A stretch of 25,486 bases of DNA, from the IMG/VR virus record IMGVR_UViG_3300017782_000195, positions 1 to 25,486 of that record; one strand, 5' to 3'. The translations under genes and the position numbers were made by a program. Source of the DNA: a virus. Shown here piece by piece: positions 11,391-20,194 of the stretch. The notes under the pieces were generated by a model, which did no database searches, had not been told where the DNA came from, and worked only from the letters and a program-made list of their open reading frames with translations. Positions within the stretch are counted from its first letter, which is position 1. Every line of letters begins with the position of its first letter.

Positions 11391-12826
11391 CAATGCTCAC
11401 CAACAGGGGCAAACATAGAGCCAATAATTCCTTTTTCTTTGTCGATAATGTGTGCGGCTAACCCTGCCTTAGAAGTAGTGTAGCCTTGTCGTGCGTGGTA
11501 TCGGTCATGTCCTGCCAAACTCGGCAATTGGATAATGACACACCCTTTGCTTTCCAAAACCTTTCGATGGTGCAAATGTCCGTGAAACCAAGTGTGGTGT
11601 TCGCACTTACCCCATAACTCGCGTTGTTCGCATGACATTAACTCTTCAAGGTTCTTAGCCCCATCTCCGTGAATAAAGCCGAGAAGGTTATTACCATACT
11701 GAACATACTGTCGAGAAGCAGGAGATACTACAACCTCACAGTCTTCGCTTTCTTCGTATACTGCCGACAAATACATCATCAGTGCAATAGCACTCATGCG
11801 GTCGTGATTACCCGGCATAAAGACTACCTTAACAGGCGCAACTTGTCGGAGTAAATCAATGTGTTCACGCGCTAATTTACAACCGGTCATTAGGATTTCA
11901 GCAGGAGAGCCATACATGTCTTGAGGTGTTCCTTTGGTTGTCGTTCCGCCGTCGGTATCAACATGAAACCAGTCGCTACCGGTAGAGATAATGATTTGTT
12001 CCGGCTTACTGTAAAGACGGCTAATTAACTCTTGGGTCTTACCCATAAGTCGAGACTTAGCCTCTTCAAAGTTATAGGTTTCACCGACTTCATCGACCCA
12101 CCCATACTTACCCCAATGAAAATCAGTCGGGCTAATAACAAGAGAAAACGGGTCGCTACTTACAGGTAATGCCAATTGAGAGACACTTGTTGCCTTTTCT
12201 TGTATGAGATTCCTAAAGTCAGCAAGAACATTTGTCTCAAACAACCTATACTTGTCGGCATCTTCTTCTATTTCTTTCCACTTTTTACGCTCAAACTTCT
12301 TATGCAACTCATGTCGACGCTTGAGAACCAAGTCTTCTACCAACTGTTCCACATTTGACTCCATGATTTGTTCGTCGGTGTAAATATCCATGTCGTGAGT
12401 CCATCCGTGTCGTCGCCTATACTCGTCAAACCACGCTCGCGGTATACCAAACTCTCGACATACCTCATTGATAGATGCCGGTTTGCCAACCATACTGCTA
12501 TACGCAGTCTTCATGGCTCTATGCCTATCACCTTCGACCTTAATCATAGTGTTGGCAGTAGAAAGAAAGGTAAAGTATTCGTCGTTTACTTGGTCGTAAA
12601 AGTATGACTCCGGCACTTTTTCGGCAAAAGTATTATCGTTTTCGACTTGTTGGTGTTCAATTGTCAATTTTTTACTGTTCTTCATTTTAGTAATGCTCAT
12701 TTCCCAACCCTTAACAGATTTTTTGTTATCCATGTCGTGCAATATTCGAGCGTTTTCCATAACGCTCTTCGACGGGTCGTAAAACTCCAAAATTAAGTCG
12801 TGGCCGTAGTTAGGTGGTGCGCGCAT
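11390..12826 (-). CDS. HTH-metallophosphoesterase fusion
   Basis: The 478-residue protein has a C-terminal calcineurin-like phosphoesterase domain with all metal motifs in order: SPTDFHWG (Asp235, His237), GSDWFH (Asp285, His288), GNHDR (339-343), HGD (386-388) and HGHLHH (415-420). The N-terminal third contains a helix-turn-helix-like segment, NEVCREFGIPRAWFDEYRRR (about 120-139), followed by a charged helix. Such enzymes cleave phosphodiesters or phosphomonoesters with two metal ions. The substrate here is unknown. It is the first gene of the packaging operon, with a TATA box CTTATAAG 31 bases upstream and no ribosome site, so it is probably leaderless. No separate small terminase is seen, so the HTH part may supply DNA recognition. 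Confidence 0.88.
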   Translation of the reverse strand: MRAPPNYGHDLILEFYDPSKSVMENARILHDMDNKKSVKGWEMSITKMKNSKKLTIEHQQVENDNTFAEKVPESYFYDQVNDEYFTFLSTANTMIKVEGDRHRAMKTAYSSMVGKPASINEVCREFGIPRAWFDEYRRRHGWTHDMDIYTDEQIMESNVEQLVEDLVLKRRHELHKKFERKKWKEIEEDADKYRLFETNVLADFRNLIQEKATSVSQLALPVSSDPFSLVISPTDFHWGKYGWVDEVGETYNFEEAKSRLMGKTQELISRLYSKPEQIIISTGSDWFHVDTDGGTTTKGTPQDMYGSPAEILMTGCKLAREHIDLLRQVAPVKVVFMPGNHDRMSAIALMMYLSAVYEESEDCEVVVSPASRQYVQYGNNLLGFIHGDGAKNLEELMSCEQRELWGKCEHHTWFHGHLHHRKVLESKGCVIIQLPSLAGHDRYHARQGYTTSKAGLAAHIIDKEKGIIGSMFAPVGEH

Positions 12827-12849
12827 TAAACCTTGCTTATCGCTTCCCC

Positions 12850-12857
12850 TTATAAGC
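12850..12857 (-). promoter_or_regulatory. TATA box of the packaging operon
   Basis: CTTATAAG on the minus strand begins 31 bases before the ATG at 12826. That places the transcript start at or within a few bases of the start codon. No TTAGTCGC box is present, so the operon belongs to a different expression class. Confidence 0.6.
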
Positions 12858-13308
12858 GTTTATAATTTTATTCTTTACACAACAACAAAAAGAATTAAAT
12901 GCGACCCTATCTATCGTTTTTACATAATTATTTTATTGTTTCTTAGATGTAGAACGGCCCATCGACTGCTAACAATTACTATTGTAATAACTACTTTTCT
13001 TAAATGCCTTTGAAACAAAAAAAGAATTAACCCATATTCAACGCAGTAGCCCGTTTTATTATTTTTACAGTAATACAAACAATACAAAGAATCAACAATC
13101 ACTAACAGTTAAGAATCAAACATACTTATCCTTAAACATGATACAAGAAGAATACCGAGTGTGGCCGTCAAACATAGTTACGCCCGCACAACTACATTCT
13201 TTTTACCTTTGTTTGAAGTTATCACTATCGACTTTGAGTGCCGAAGAAATCTAAAAAAGTAAAAAATCAAACGAATACTTGATAAATCAGCGCACATACC
13301 CGTAAAAT
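12858..13308. other. AT-rich divergent intergenic region before the structural operon
   Basis: About 450 bases, clearly richer in A/T than the flanking genes, separate the divergent packaging and structural operons. TTGATAAA at 13279-13286 lies 30 bases before the portal ATG and is a possible TATA element for a near-leaderless transcript. TTAGTCGC boxes and ordered repeats are not seen. One short frame is listed separately. Late regulators could bind here, but no site is obvious by eye. Confidence 0.5.
13138..13254 (+). CDS. Possible 38-residue protein
   Basis: The frame begins MIQEEYRVWPSN, continues with a hydrophobic helix (LHSFYLCLKLSLS) and ends SAEEI. Its amino-acid make-up looks more protein-like than the surrounding AT-rich DNA. 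No ribosome site or clear TATA box is present, so it may be leaderless or not a gene. Confidence 0.35.
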   Translation: MIQEEYRVWPSNIVTPAQLHSFYLCLKLSLSTLSAEEI

Positions 13309-14679
13309 ATGGGCTTTTTTGACCGTTTTCGTTCTAAGCAGGTTGTTGCTGAAAAAAAACCTGCCCAAAGAGTCGGCTCTAATGTTTCGCTGTCGGTTGC
13401 CGCCGGTCTACCAAACATATTTGAAGAAACAGACAAGTTTCAACAAGACACTAATTACGACAATGAGTTTGATTTGTTTGACAGCATGGTAAAATTAGAC
13501 CCCGAATTAAACGGTGCTGTTCGTTCTGTTGCTCTTACAGCAAACGCATATACCGTTGACATGAAAAAAGCAAAAAACGCAACAATACGCACAGCCATAA
13601 ACCAAATGATTGAGTCGTTTGACTTTGATGACTTCTTAATTAACGCTATGCGTAACCTTATGGTTTACGGTAATGACATAAACAAATTGGTTGGTAGAGC
13701 CGGTGTTGGTATTACTGATGTGCAAAGTTTACCCATAAAACAAATTAGCATTGTTGACAAAAGAGGTGCGGCGGGGATGCCTTTTACCGCCAATGAAAAT
13801 AACCCTATTATGTCAAACGATTTCTACATTCTAAGAGAACAAGGGCTTGACCCTATGATATTTCCTAAGTCCGAAGTTATGCACTTTAGAATAGACTACC
13901 GGTCTAATTGGTTTGACGATACTAAATTGCGTAAGACTTACGGAGTATGGGGTGCATCTCGCTTTACCTCACTTAAACAAGCCATTCGTGCAAAATACAA
14001 CAGCATGAACAACCGCATTGCCTTTGAAGACGCATTGACAAAGCAATTCATCACTATTGACAAATCGGCTATCGAACACATACAAGACCCCGACGAACAA
14101 GTAGAGCGTCTAAACACCATTATGGATGATGTTATAGCGTTGTTTGAAGGGCTTCGTGGCGACCAAATGCCCATTCTACCATCCTATGTAGAATTGCACC
14201 ATGTAGACCTTAAAAATGCTGTTCCCGACAATTCCGGTTTCCTTGATATGGTAGGTGCGAATATTGCCGCCGTTTTGCATGTTCCTCGTGTAGCCGCCGG
14301 TCAAGAAAAAGGTTCTACCTTCGCCGCCACATACAACGCAAACATGTGGGCCAACACAGCAATTCGTCGTTTACAATATGTTGTAAAACAAGAAGTAATG
14401 AAATTATTCTCAAAGCACCTTGAATTGCTTGGCATCGAACACAAGATGTCCGACTTACCGGACTTTGACTTTGAACCGGTTGCCGAAGAATCACCTATGG
14501 ATTCAATGAAGCGAGCAGTCTTAGGTTATCAAGCAGGAATACTAACACTTAATGAATCACTCGACATCATAGGTCTACCGACGACAAAGGAAGGGGCATC
14601 TCGACAAGAGGGTAAAGACAAAGCAAAACTTGGTGAATTACCAAGAACCAACCAACAAGAAGGTAACAAGGAGGAATAA
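13309..14679 (+). CDS. Portal protein
   Basis: The 456-residue product forms the dodecameric ring at one capsid vertex through which DNA passes. It starts MGFFDRFRSKQ, as many portals do, and has the typical early acidic segment (DSMVKLDPELNGAVRSVALTA). A stem-forming middle includes FEDALTKQFITIDKSAIEHI, and a C-terminal helix-rich region carries a charged tail. Size and position at the head of the structural operon agree. No ribosome site precedes the ATG. A TATA-like TTGATAAA lies 30 bases upstream, which suggests a leaderless message. It is transcribed away from the packaging operon. Confidence 0.88.
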   Translation: MGFFDRFRSKQVVAEKKPAQRVGSNVSLSVAAGLPNIFEETDKFQQDTNYDNEFDLFDSMVKLDPELNGAVRSVALTANAYTVDMKKAKNATIRTAINQMIESFDFDDFLINAMRNLMVYGNDINKLVGRAGVGITDVQSLPIKQISIVDKRGAAGMPFTANENNPIMSNDFYILREQGLDPMIFPKSEVMHFRIDYRSNWFDDTKLRKTYGVWGASRFTSLKQAIRAKYNSMNNRIAFEDALTKQFITIDKSAIEHIQDPDEQVERLNTIMDDVIALFEGLRGDQMPILPSYVELHHVDLKNAVPDNSGFLDMVGANIAAVLHVPRVAAGQEKGSTFAATYNANMWANTAIRRLQYVVKQEVMKLFSKHLELLGIEHKMSDLPDFDFEPVAEESPMDSMKRAVLGYQAGILTLNESLDIIGLPTTKEGASRQEGKDKAKLGELPRTNQQEGNKEE

Positions 14680-14681
14680 TT

Positions 14682-15101
14682 ATGGGAAAAAGAGGAAATG
14701 ACACATTTAATGACCGCATGGTTAAAAGAACAGTGTTGCCAACAATTTACTTGTGGCTACTTGCCGCAGGTGCAGTAGTGGCTATGGGTATATGGAAACC
14801 TGATATTGTATTGACAAACCTTGACGGATTTATTGCATTGTTGGCAATTATTAGCGGCGTAGCCGTTCCTGCTCTTGGCACAGTCCTTCGTATGTGGGAA
14901 TCGGAACAGACTATTGAAATCGACAACATGGGTGTTGAGATGGAACATGAGCGAAAGCGTGATGCTCTCCGCAAACAACACATCATTGACATGGAAAAGT
15001 CTGCTTTAGACCACCAACAAGAAATGAAGACTTCGGAACAAACGCACATTCAAATTGTTGAAAAGCACAAAGAAACAATTGAAACAATGAAATTGGAATG
15101 A
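14682..15101 (+). CDS. Two-helix membrane protein with coiled-coil tail
   Basis: The 139-residue protein has two predicted membrane helices, about residues 16-38 (TVLPTIYLWLLAAGAVVAMG) and 49-71 (GFIALLAIISGVAVPALG), followed by a long charged helix (about 75-139) with coiled-coil character. A strong AGGAGGAATAATT ribosome site precedes the ATG, three bases after the portal stop. The layout resembles holins, but the long coiled coil and the place next to the portal would also fit a membrane-associated assembly or entry protein. Confidence 0.75.
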   Translation: MGKRGNDTFNDRMVKRTVLPTIYLWLLAAGAVVAMGIWKPDIVLTNLDGFIALLAIISGVAVPALGTVLRMWESEQTIEIDNMGVEMEHERKRDALRKQHIIDMEKSALDHQQEMKTSEQTHIQIVEKHKETIETMKLE

Positions 15102-15105
15102 TAAC

Positions 15106-15594
15106 ATGGCGTTGTTTGTCGATTCAATCAATGTTAATTTAGTGTTGATGCACGAAGACCTATGCGAAATGTGGGGTAAGCAATTACCTAAAGCATCGGA
15201 CAAAGGCTACCCTAAAATATTTGACGATATGGTGTATTGGGTTCTTATGATTAACGGTCAAGCCGCAGGACATACGGGTTCTTTAACAATAAAAGAGCCT
15301 AACAAAAACCGTTTTGTTTTGGTCGGTAACACATACATTCGCAAAAATTGGAGAGGTCATGGCTTACATTCTTACTTGCTAAACACAAGAAACAATTCCT
15401 TACACCTTAAAACAATACCAAAAATAACTGTCCTTAACCCGATTGAAGATTCTACTTTACCGCATTTAGCAAAAGTAGTAGAGCGTTTAGGTTACAAACA
15501 AGTAACTTGGTTTCCCGATGTAAGAGATATTATGACAAAAGAAACATACAAAAATATTCGTGACGAATCAAAACAAATATGGAGACTTGGCTAA
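15106..15594 (+). CDS. GNAT-family acetyltransferase-like protein
   Basis: The 162-residue protein carries the GNAT acetyl-CoA loop: after a strand (FVLVGNTYI), RKNWRGHGLHSYLL (79-92) gives the RGxG pyrophosphate-binding turn and following helix. Upstream, VYWVLMINGQAAGHTG is the usual strand-turn-strand. A C-terminal HLAKVVERLGYKQV matches the terminal helix and strand of the fold. Substrate is unknown. A place between the portal and protease genes suggests modification of a virion or host protein during assembly. The next gene overlaps its end by 16 bases. Confidence 0.72.
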   Translation: MALFVDSINVNLVLMHEDLCEMWGKQLPKASDKGYPKIFDDMVYWVLMINGQAAGHTGSLTIKEPNKNRFVLVGNTYIRKNWRGHGLHSYLLNTRNNSLHLKTIPKITVLNPIEDSTLPHLAKVVERLGYKQVTWFPDVRDIMTKETYKNIRDESKQIWRLG

Positions 15595-17795
15595 CACTTA
15601 AAAGTCAAATCAAAAGTGCTGAACACATGGATAACGATATTTTGCCTATTGTTGCCGCCGAATATCAAGGTAAACAAGTTACTCTTAACAAACCTTTCCG
15701 AACCAAAGGGGGAAAGAAAAAGTTTGCCGTTTATGTTCAAAACAGTGCAGGTAGAGTAGTTATCGTGCGCTTTGGCGACCCAAACATGGAGATTAAGCGT
15801 GACGACCCTAAGCGTCGAAAAGCATTCCGTGACCGCCATAATTGTTCCGAAAAGAAAGACAGAACCACACCCGGTTATTGGTCTTGTCGACAATGGCGAG
15901 GTAGTAACAAAGTAGAAGCAACCCTAAGTGATGAATGGGAAAGCAACGAAGAGCAACCTATTTTTGCTGACATCGAAGAAATTGACGAAGATTGTTGCGA
16001 CGACTGTTCCGAACACGCCGAAGCAAAAATGATTCGCAAAGATGTTTTCGACAATCCTGCCGAAGCAAACAAAAGAGCAAAAGAAATGGGATTAGACGGT
16101 ATTCACTCTCACGAAGAAGATGGTGAAAAAGTATTCATGCCCGGAAAAACACATGAAGAATACATGAGTAAGAATAAGGGCAAAGATATTCCCGAAGACG
16201 CATCATATGATGATGATGAAGAAAAAGAAGCAAGTTACGGTAAAGTGCTAAAGCGAGACAATATCGCCGCCGACGAACCCGCACCACCTAAAGACCGTAA
16301 AAAAGGCTCTAAGAAAAACCCAAAGGATTCGGCAAAGGATTCTAAGGGCGGAATTACTTTTTCCGAATCAGTAACTAAATCTTTATCAACAAAAGCAAAA
16401 GAGCATAACGCTAAGTCCGACAAAAAAGTTACCCTTGGTATGCTTAAGTCTGTTTACAGAAGAGGTTCGGGTGCATATTCTACTTCTCACCGTGAAGGTA
16501 TTTCAAGAGCCGCATGGTCTATGGCAAGAGTAAACGCATTCCTTAAATTAGTAAGAAGTGGTAAACCTTCTAATCCTAAGTATGTTCAAGACAATGACTT
16601 GTTGCCGTCAAACCACTCAAGAAAATCAAAGAAAGCATCCGAAGATTGTTCTTGTCCTATTGGTGAAGAATTGGTTGCGGGTGTTTGTCAACCGGTCAAT
16701 GTTACTATGGAGGTATCAGTAGATAGTATTTCCGCTAAAGTAGAAGCATCTACCGGACAAAGTATTATTGAGATTAAAGGAATAGCGTTTCACGAAGGTT
16801 ACAACAAAAACAATTGGTCGTTGACTCGTCGTGGTGCGGAAGCCGCAGTATCTCAAATGTTTGGTGCTGACCTTACACTTAATCACCCTAAAGCAAAAGA
16901 CATCGGGTTTGACCGTAACACTGATGGCGGAGTAAACGAAGCCAATGTTGGTGTAGTAACCTCCGCAACCATTAACGATATTGATGACGATAAGTATGAA
17001 GTGCGGTATGTTGCTCATGTTATGAGGGCTGAATTGTTTGAGGCTCTTGAGTCGGGACTATGGATGAAACCGGAATACGGAGTATCTATCGGCGGCTACG
17101 GTGTTCCTATCAAAGCCGACAAAGAAGGTATGGTGTTTGATACGGACTTTACTTTCGACCACCTCGCAATTGTGCATAAACCGGCCTATAATCGAGCAAA
17201 TATCGAAGAGGTAAAGCGTTTAAGCCAAAATAACGAAGTAGCAAGTGATTCAACAACCTTTATAGGTCATTCGTTAAGTGGGAAGAATCAACCAACGGTG
17301 AATCCAATGAGTGAAGATACCCAAGAAGAAACAATTCTCGCCTCCGAGATGGAATCAATTCAAGCAGAATTGGTTTTGGCTCGTGCTGAAATCGAACGAT
17401 ACAAGGCTAACGAAGCCGCTAAAGCAGAAGAAATCCGAAGTGAACTTGTTGCTAAAGCAAGCGAACTCGGCCTCAAAGGTCACGAAGACCTATCAACCGA
17501 TACTATCACTTCTTTGATTGCATCTTGGGAAGCATCCCGACCTGTTGTCGAAGAAAAGGTTTTAGCCCCTGCTGAACCTGCCTCCGAACCTGCGGTTGCT
17601 TCCGAAGCAAAGACCGCATCCGAACCTGTTGTCGCCAACTACCTAAACGGTAAGGTTGTCGAAACCCCTGAAAGTGTTTACAGTCAAGCATGGAACGCAT
17701 GGGCATCAACATGGAACAGCACCTTGTCGGGTCAAGAATCATCCGACAATCGCATTCGCGCCCCTAAATACAGCGAACTAAAGGAGATGAACTAA
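15579..17795 (+). CDS. Multidomain prohead protease-scaffold fusion
   Basis: This 738-residue protein links several segments. Residues 20-115 form a basic domain with DDPKRRKAFRDRHNC and TTPGYWSCRQWR. Residues 150-200 form a small helical domain. Residues 260-340 are another basic helical domain (RRGSGAYSTSHREGISRAAW). Residues 390-545 are a protease-like core with LTLNHP (His436), YGVSIGGYG (Ser503) and FDHLAIVHKPAY, as in XkdF/HK97-type prohead proteases. Residues 585-738 are a helical, Ala/Glu-rich scaffold. Cys-rich spots occur at 139-143 and 357-370. Cleavage of scaffold and capsid subunits is expected. The start at 15579 lacks a ribosome site, and Met17 at 15627 is an alternative. Confidence 0.8.
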   Translation: METWLTLKSQIKSAEHMDNDILPIVAAEYQGKQVTLNKPFRTKGGKKKFAVYVQNSAGRVVIVRFGDPNMEIKRDDPKRRKAFRDRHNCSEKKDRTTPGYWSCRQWRGSNKVEATLSDEWESNEEQPIFADIEEIDEDCCDDCSEHAEAKMIRKDVFDNPAEANKRAKEMGLDGIHSHEEDGEKVFMPGKTHEEYMSKNKGKDIPEDASYDDDEEKEASYGKVLKRDNIAADEPAPPKDRKKGSKKNPKDSAKDSKGGITFSESVTKSLSTKAKEHNAKSDKKVTLGMLKSVYRRGSGAYSTSHREGISRAAWSMARVNAFLKLVRSGKPSNPKYVQDNDLLPSNHSRKSKKASEDCSCPIGEELVAGVCQPVNVTMEVSVDSISAKVEASTGQSIIEIKGIAFHEGYNKNNWSLTRRGAEAAVSQMFGADLTLNHPKAKDIGFDRNTDGGVNEANVGVVTSATINDIDDDKYEVRYVAHVMRAELFEALESGLWMKPEYGVSIGGYGVPIKADKEGMVFDTDFTFDHLAIVHKPAYNRANIEEVKRLSQNNEVASDSTTFIGHSLSGKNQPTVNPMSEDTQEETILASEMESIQAELVLARAEIERYKANEAAKAEEIRSELVAKASELGLKGHEDLSTDTITSLIASWEASRPVVEEKVLAPAEPASEPAVASEAKTASEPVVANYLNGKVVETPESVYSQAWNAWASTWNSTLSGQESSDNRIRAPKYSELKEMN

Positions 17796-17796
17796 G

Positions 17797-18222
17797 ATGG
17801 TAGCATTTAACTCGGTAGACCCACGAAGCATTACATTGAAAGACGCTGAAACCGTTTCCGGTATCGGTATCATTCTCACCAATGATAGCACAAACAACAA
17901 GGCTAAAGTGCATCCGGGTGGGGCAGTCGTTCCTATCGGTATCAGTGTTGGCGAATCATCTCGTGATGCCGACCAAGTGCTTGAAACAACCGGTGCAACC
18001 GTTTCTTTCATGCCTCTTGTTGGTGTGCAAATGGTTCAATCCAAGGCTTCTCAAACATACACCTTCGGTCTACCTGTTTACGCAGGTGCTTCGGGACTAC
18101 TTCTTGACTCTCAAGACGCATCCGATAAGAAAATCGGAATCTATGTCGGTGAAGGCGAAGTTACATCATCCTCGAATGGCGATATGGTCGCTGTTCTCTT
18201 GAGTGGGGTAGCCCTCGCTTGA
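17797..18222 (+). CDS. Capsid decoration-like protein
   Basis: The 141-residue product is beta-rich with many small residues (Gly, Ala, Ser, Val, Thr) and no membrane segment or cysteine. Composition, length and position directly between the protease-scaffold and the major capsid gene match head decoration proteins that sit on the capsid surface. GGAG lies about 11 bases before the ATG. The segment KVHPGGAVVPIGISVGES and the repeated hydrophobic strands suggest a compact beta fold. No specific family motif can be named, so the call rests mainly on position and character. Confidence 0.68.
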   Translation: MVAFNSVDPRSITLKDAETVSGIGIILTNDSTNNKAKVHPGGAVVPIGISVGESSRDADQVLETTGATVSFMPLVGVQMVQSKASQTYTFGLPVYAGASGLLLDSQDASDKKIGIYVGEGEVTSSSNGDMVAVLLSGVALA

Positions 18223-18257
18223 GGATAAACAACAAAAAAAATATGGAAGTGAATATT

Positions 18258-19193
18258 ATGGCAAACAAATCATTAGAAGAAATCCTATCAGTTGGCGCGG
18301 CCGCAGGGCCATTCGGAACAGGAGACGAAGTTCTCCAACAAACTCTCCGAGACTTTATCCAACTCCAAAGCCGACGCTTGGCTATTGGAACACAACTTGT
18401 TGGCGCACGAACAGTCCCTTGGCTTGAGTTCAAGTGGTATACCGGCGTTGAAGGAACATTCAGTTACCCATTGGATGATTCGGCAACCACCGACCCAACC
18501 AAGATTGGAACAAGCAACTACACAGTCAAACTCGAAAAAGGACAAGGCCGATGTGTCTTCCTTGACACTGTTCGACTTCGTGGTGAATCTTTCGAGAACA
18601 TCGACCGACAGCAAATGGCTATTGTCCGAGGTCGTGCTGATGTTATCGACAACCTCATCCTAAACAAACTCCATGAAGGTGCAGGACAGTCTCAAGCGGC
18701 TACCGCAACTTTCGGTAGTGGCTCGGCTGACGAAGAAGGCGACCTTTTGGCTACAATGGATAAGGTGTTCGCAAACGCTCGTGTTTCGGGAGACGAAGCA
18801 ATGGCTCTCGTTCTACCTGCTTCTACTCGTAGTGCTTTGCTCAACACTCAACTCTACGGAAATGTTGTTGAATCTCTTCAAGACCACATGGCTCGAATCG
18901 CAAAGATGACTGTTTATTACACTCGTGATTACACAGGCGGAAAGACCCTTCTCTCCGGTAACACTGTTGGTGCTATCGAAGACGACGCTCTTTTGCTTAT
19001 TCCGGGTGCTGAAACTGCCGAGTTCTTTACCTACAACGGTGCGGGCTACCAAGAAACTGAATTGACTCGACTTCCGGGTGTTGGTTTCGATTGGCTTTTG
19101 ACCGGTTACATGGGTGCTGTTGTTCACCAACACCAAGATGGTGCATCAGCCGGTAACTCAAACAGAATTGCTAAGATTACAGGCGTAATTTGA
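18258..19193 (+). CDS. Major capsid protein, HK97 fold
   Basis: The 311-residue protein follows the protease and decoration genes, the standard place for the main shell protein. Features fitting the HK97 fold are an N-terminal helical arm, an extended loop region (GVEGTFSYPLDDSATTDPTK), a long spine-like helical segment (DRQQMAIVRGRADVIDNLIL) and a C-terminal beta-rich A domain (TLLSGNTVGAIEDDALLLI). The ATG at 18258 was chosen over the TTG at 18219 because GGAAGTG lies six bases upstream and the extra residues are lysine/asparagine-rich filler. It should be the most abundant virion protein. Confidence 0.85.
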   Translation: MANKSLEEILSVGAAAGPFGTGDEVLQQTLRDFIQLQSRRLAIGTQLVGARTVPWLEFKWYTGVEGTFSYPLDDSATTDPTKIGTSNYTVKLEKGQGRCVFLDTVRLRGESFENIDRQQMAIVRGRADVIDNLILNKLHEGAGQSQAATATFGSGSADEEGDLLATMDKVFANARVSGDEAMALVLPASTRSALLNTQLYGNVVESLQDHMARIAKMTVYYTRDYTGGKTLLSGNTVGAIEDDALLLIPGAETAEFFTYNGAGYQETELTRLPGVGFDWLLTGYMGAVVHQHQDGASAGNSNRIAKITGVI

Positions 19194-19203
19194 GGTGTTT
19201 TAG

Positions 19204-19677
19204 TTGGCACAAAACAGAAAGTTTCAAGACTTCGTAGAAACGAAGATGCTCAAGGCTGATTCAGTCACAGATGCTAAGACAGCAACTACGATTGAAAAGA
19301 CCCTAAAGTTTATCTTTGACGGCTCTTCACTAACAACAGGTGCTAAAACACTTACTGCAACTGACGGAACAGCACTCGCACTTGCGGGCGGCTCTCATCT
19401 AAAGGCTTTTTACATTGAAGTTACAGACCCATTGGATTCAGCCGGTAGTGCTACTATCGCTCTCGGACACACAGGTTCAGCCGCTTCTATTATGGCGGCT
19501 ACTGCTTACGACAATGCCGAGGTTGTTCTTGCTACTGCCGGATGGCGTTTTTGTGCTACCGGTGGCGCACAGGTTGGCGGTGTTTCCCCATCAAGTGTCA
19601 TTATGACTATTGCGGGCGCAAACCTCACAGCAGGTGCGTTTAACCTTTACCTAACTATCCAAGAAGAAGTCGCTTGA
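19204..19677 (+). CDS. Small beta-rich structural protein
   Basis: The 157-residue protein uses a TTG start supported by GAGGTG eight bases upstream. After a charged N-terminal helix (NRKFQDFVETKMLKADS), the rest is rich in Ala, Gly, Thr and Ser and predicted beta, with repeated strands such as LKAFYIEVTDP and SATIALGHTGS. It follows the capsid gene directly. It may be a capsid accessory, a vertex or a fibre-base protein. No family is recognised. Confidence 0.72.
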   Translation: MAQNRKFQDFVETKMLKADSVTDAKTATTIEKTLKFIFDGSSLTTGAKTLTATDGTALALAGGSHLKAFYIEVTDPLDSAGSATIALGHTGSAASIMAATAYDNAEVVLATAGWRFCATGGAQVGGVSPSSVIMTIAGANLTAGAFNLYLTIQEEVA

Positions 19678-19688
19678 GGTGATTAACC

Positions 19689-19841
19689 TTGACTGAACAA
19701 CTCAAAGAGTGGACTGAGGCCGACGGCACAGTTTATCGTCTAAACGCCGAGGGTAACTACGATGTTATCCCGCCAACAAAAAGTAAGAGTAAGGCAAAAG
19801 CAAAGCCTAAAGCAAAGAAAAGTAAGAAGGTTGTCGAATGA
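19689..19841 (+). CDS. 50-residue lysine-tailed protein
   Basis: A TTG start is supported by GAGGTG seven bases before it, the same arrangement as in the gene just upstream. After TEQLKEWTEADGTVYRLNAE the protein ends in a lysine-rich tail (KSKSKAKAKPKAKKSKK) and overlaps the next ATG by four bases. The tail could bind DNA or the capsid interior. No family is recognised. Confidence 0.65.
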   Translation: MTEQLKEWTEADGTVYRLNAEGNYDVIPPTKSKSKAKAKPKAKKSKKVVE

Positions 19842-20194
19842 GCGAAAAAGCGAAACTTGTTAAAGCACTAAAACAAAAAGGAATACCTATTCCTAAAGAC
19901 CCAAAGGTTGCTGAATTGCGACACAGAAATGAACATTGGTTGACCGGTGTTGGTTGGTTGCTTAGATTAGCAAAGCCTTCATCAAGAAAACCACAGTCTC
20001 CTGCTACTCTTTTACCCGACAAAAATACTTATTGGTTGCCCGATAGTAGAATGGCACATGATATTGTTAAGACTAAATTAGTTTTTGTCATGGGTCGTTC
20101 AGCATTGCCACCTAACGGAACAAATATTATTGATGTTCCGAAAGACTATAACAACAGATGGCCCGTAAAGCAACCAATAGGTGAAGAAGAATGA
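19838..20194 (+). CDS. Hypothetical 118-residue structural-operon protein
   Basis: No family is recognised. The start overlaps the preceding stop (ATGA). The N-terminus has a LeuLys-rich helix resembling a SAP-like fold (KLVKALKQKGIPIPKDPKVAELRHR). This is followed by a tryptophan-rich stretch (HWLTGVGWLLRLAKPS) and a basic proline-rich region. It may interact with nucleic acid or the virion. Neighbouring genes suggest head completion. Confidence 0.7.
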   Translation: MSEKAKLVKALKQKGIPIPKDPKVAELRHRNEHWLTGVGWLLRLAKPSSRKPQSPATLLPDKNTYWLPDSRMAHDIVKTKLVFVMGRSALPPNGTNIIDVPKDYNNRWPVKQPIGEEE

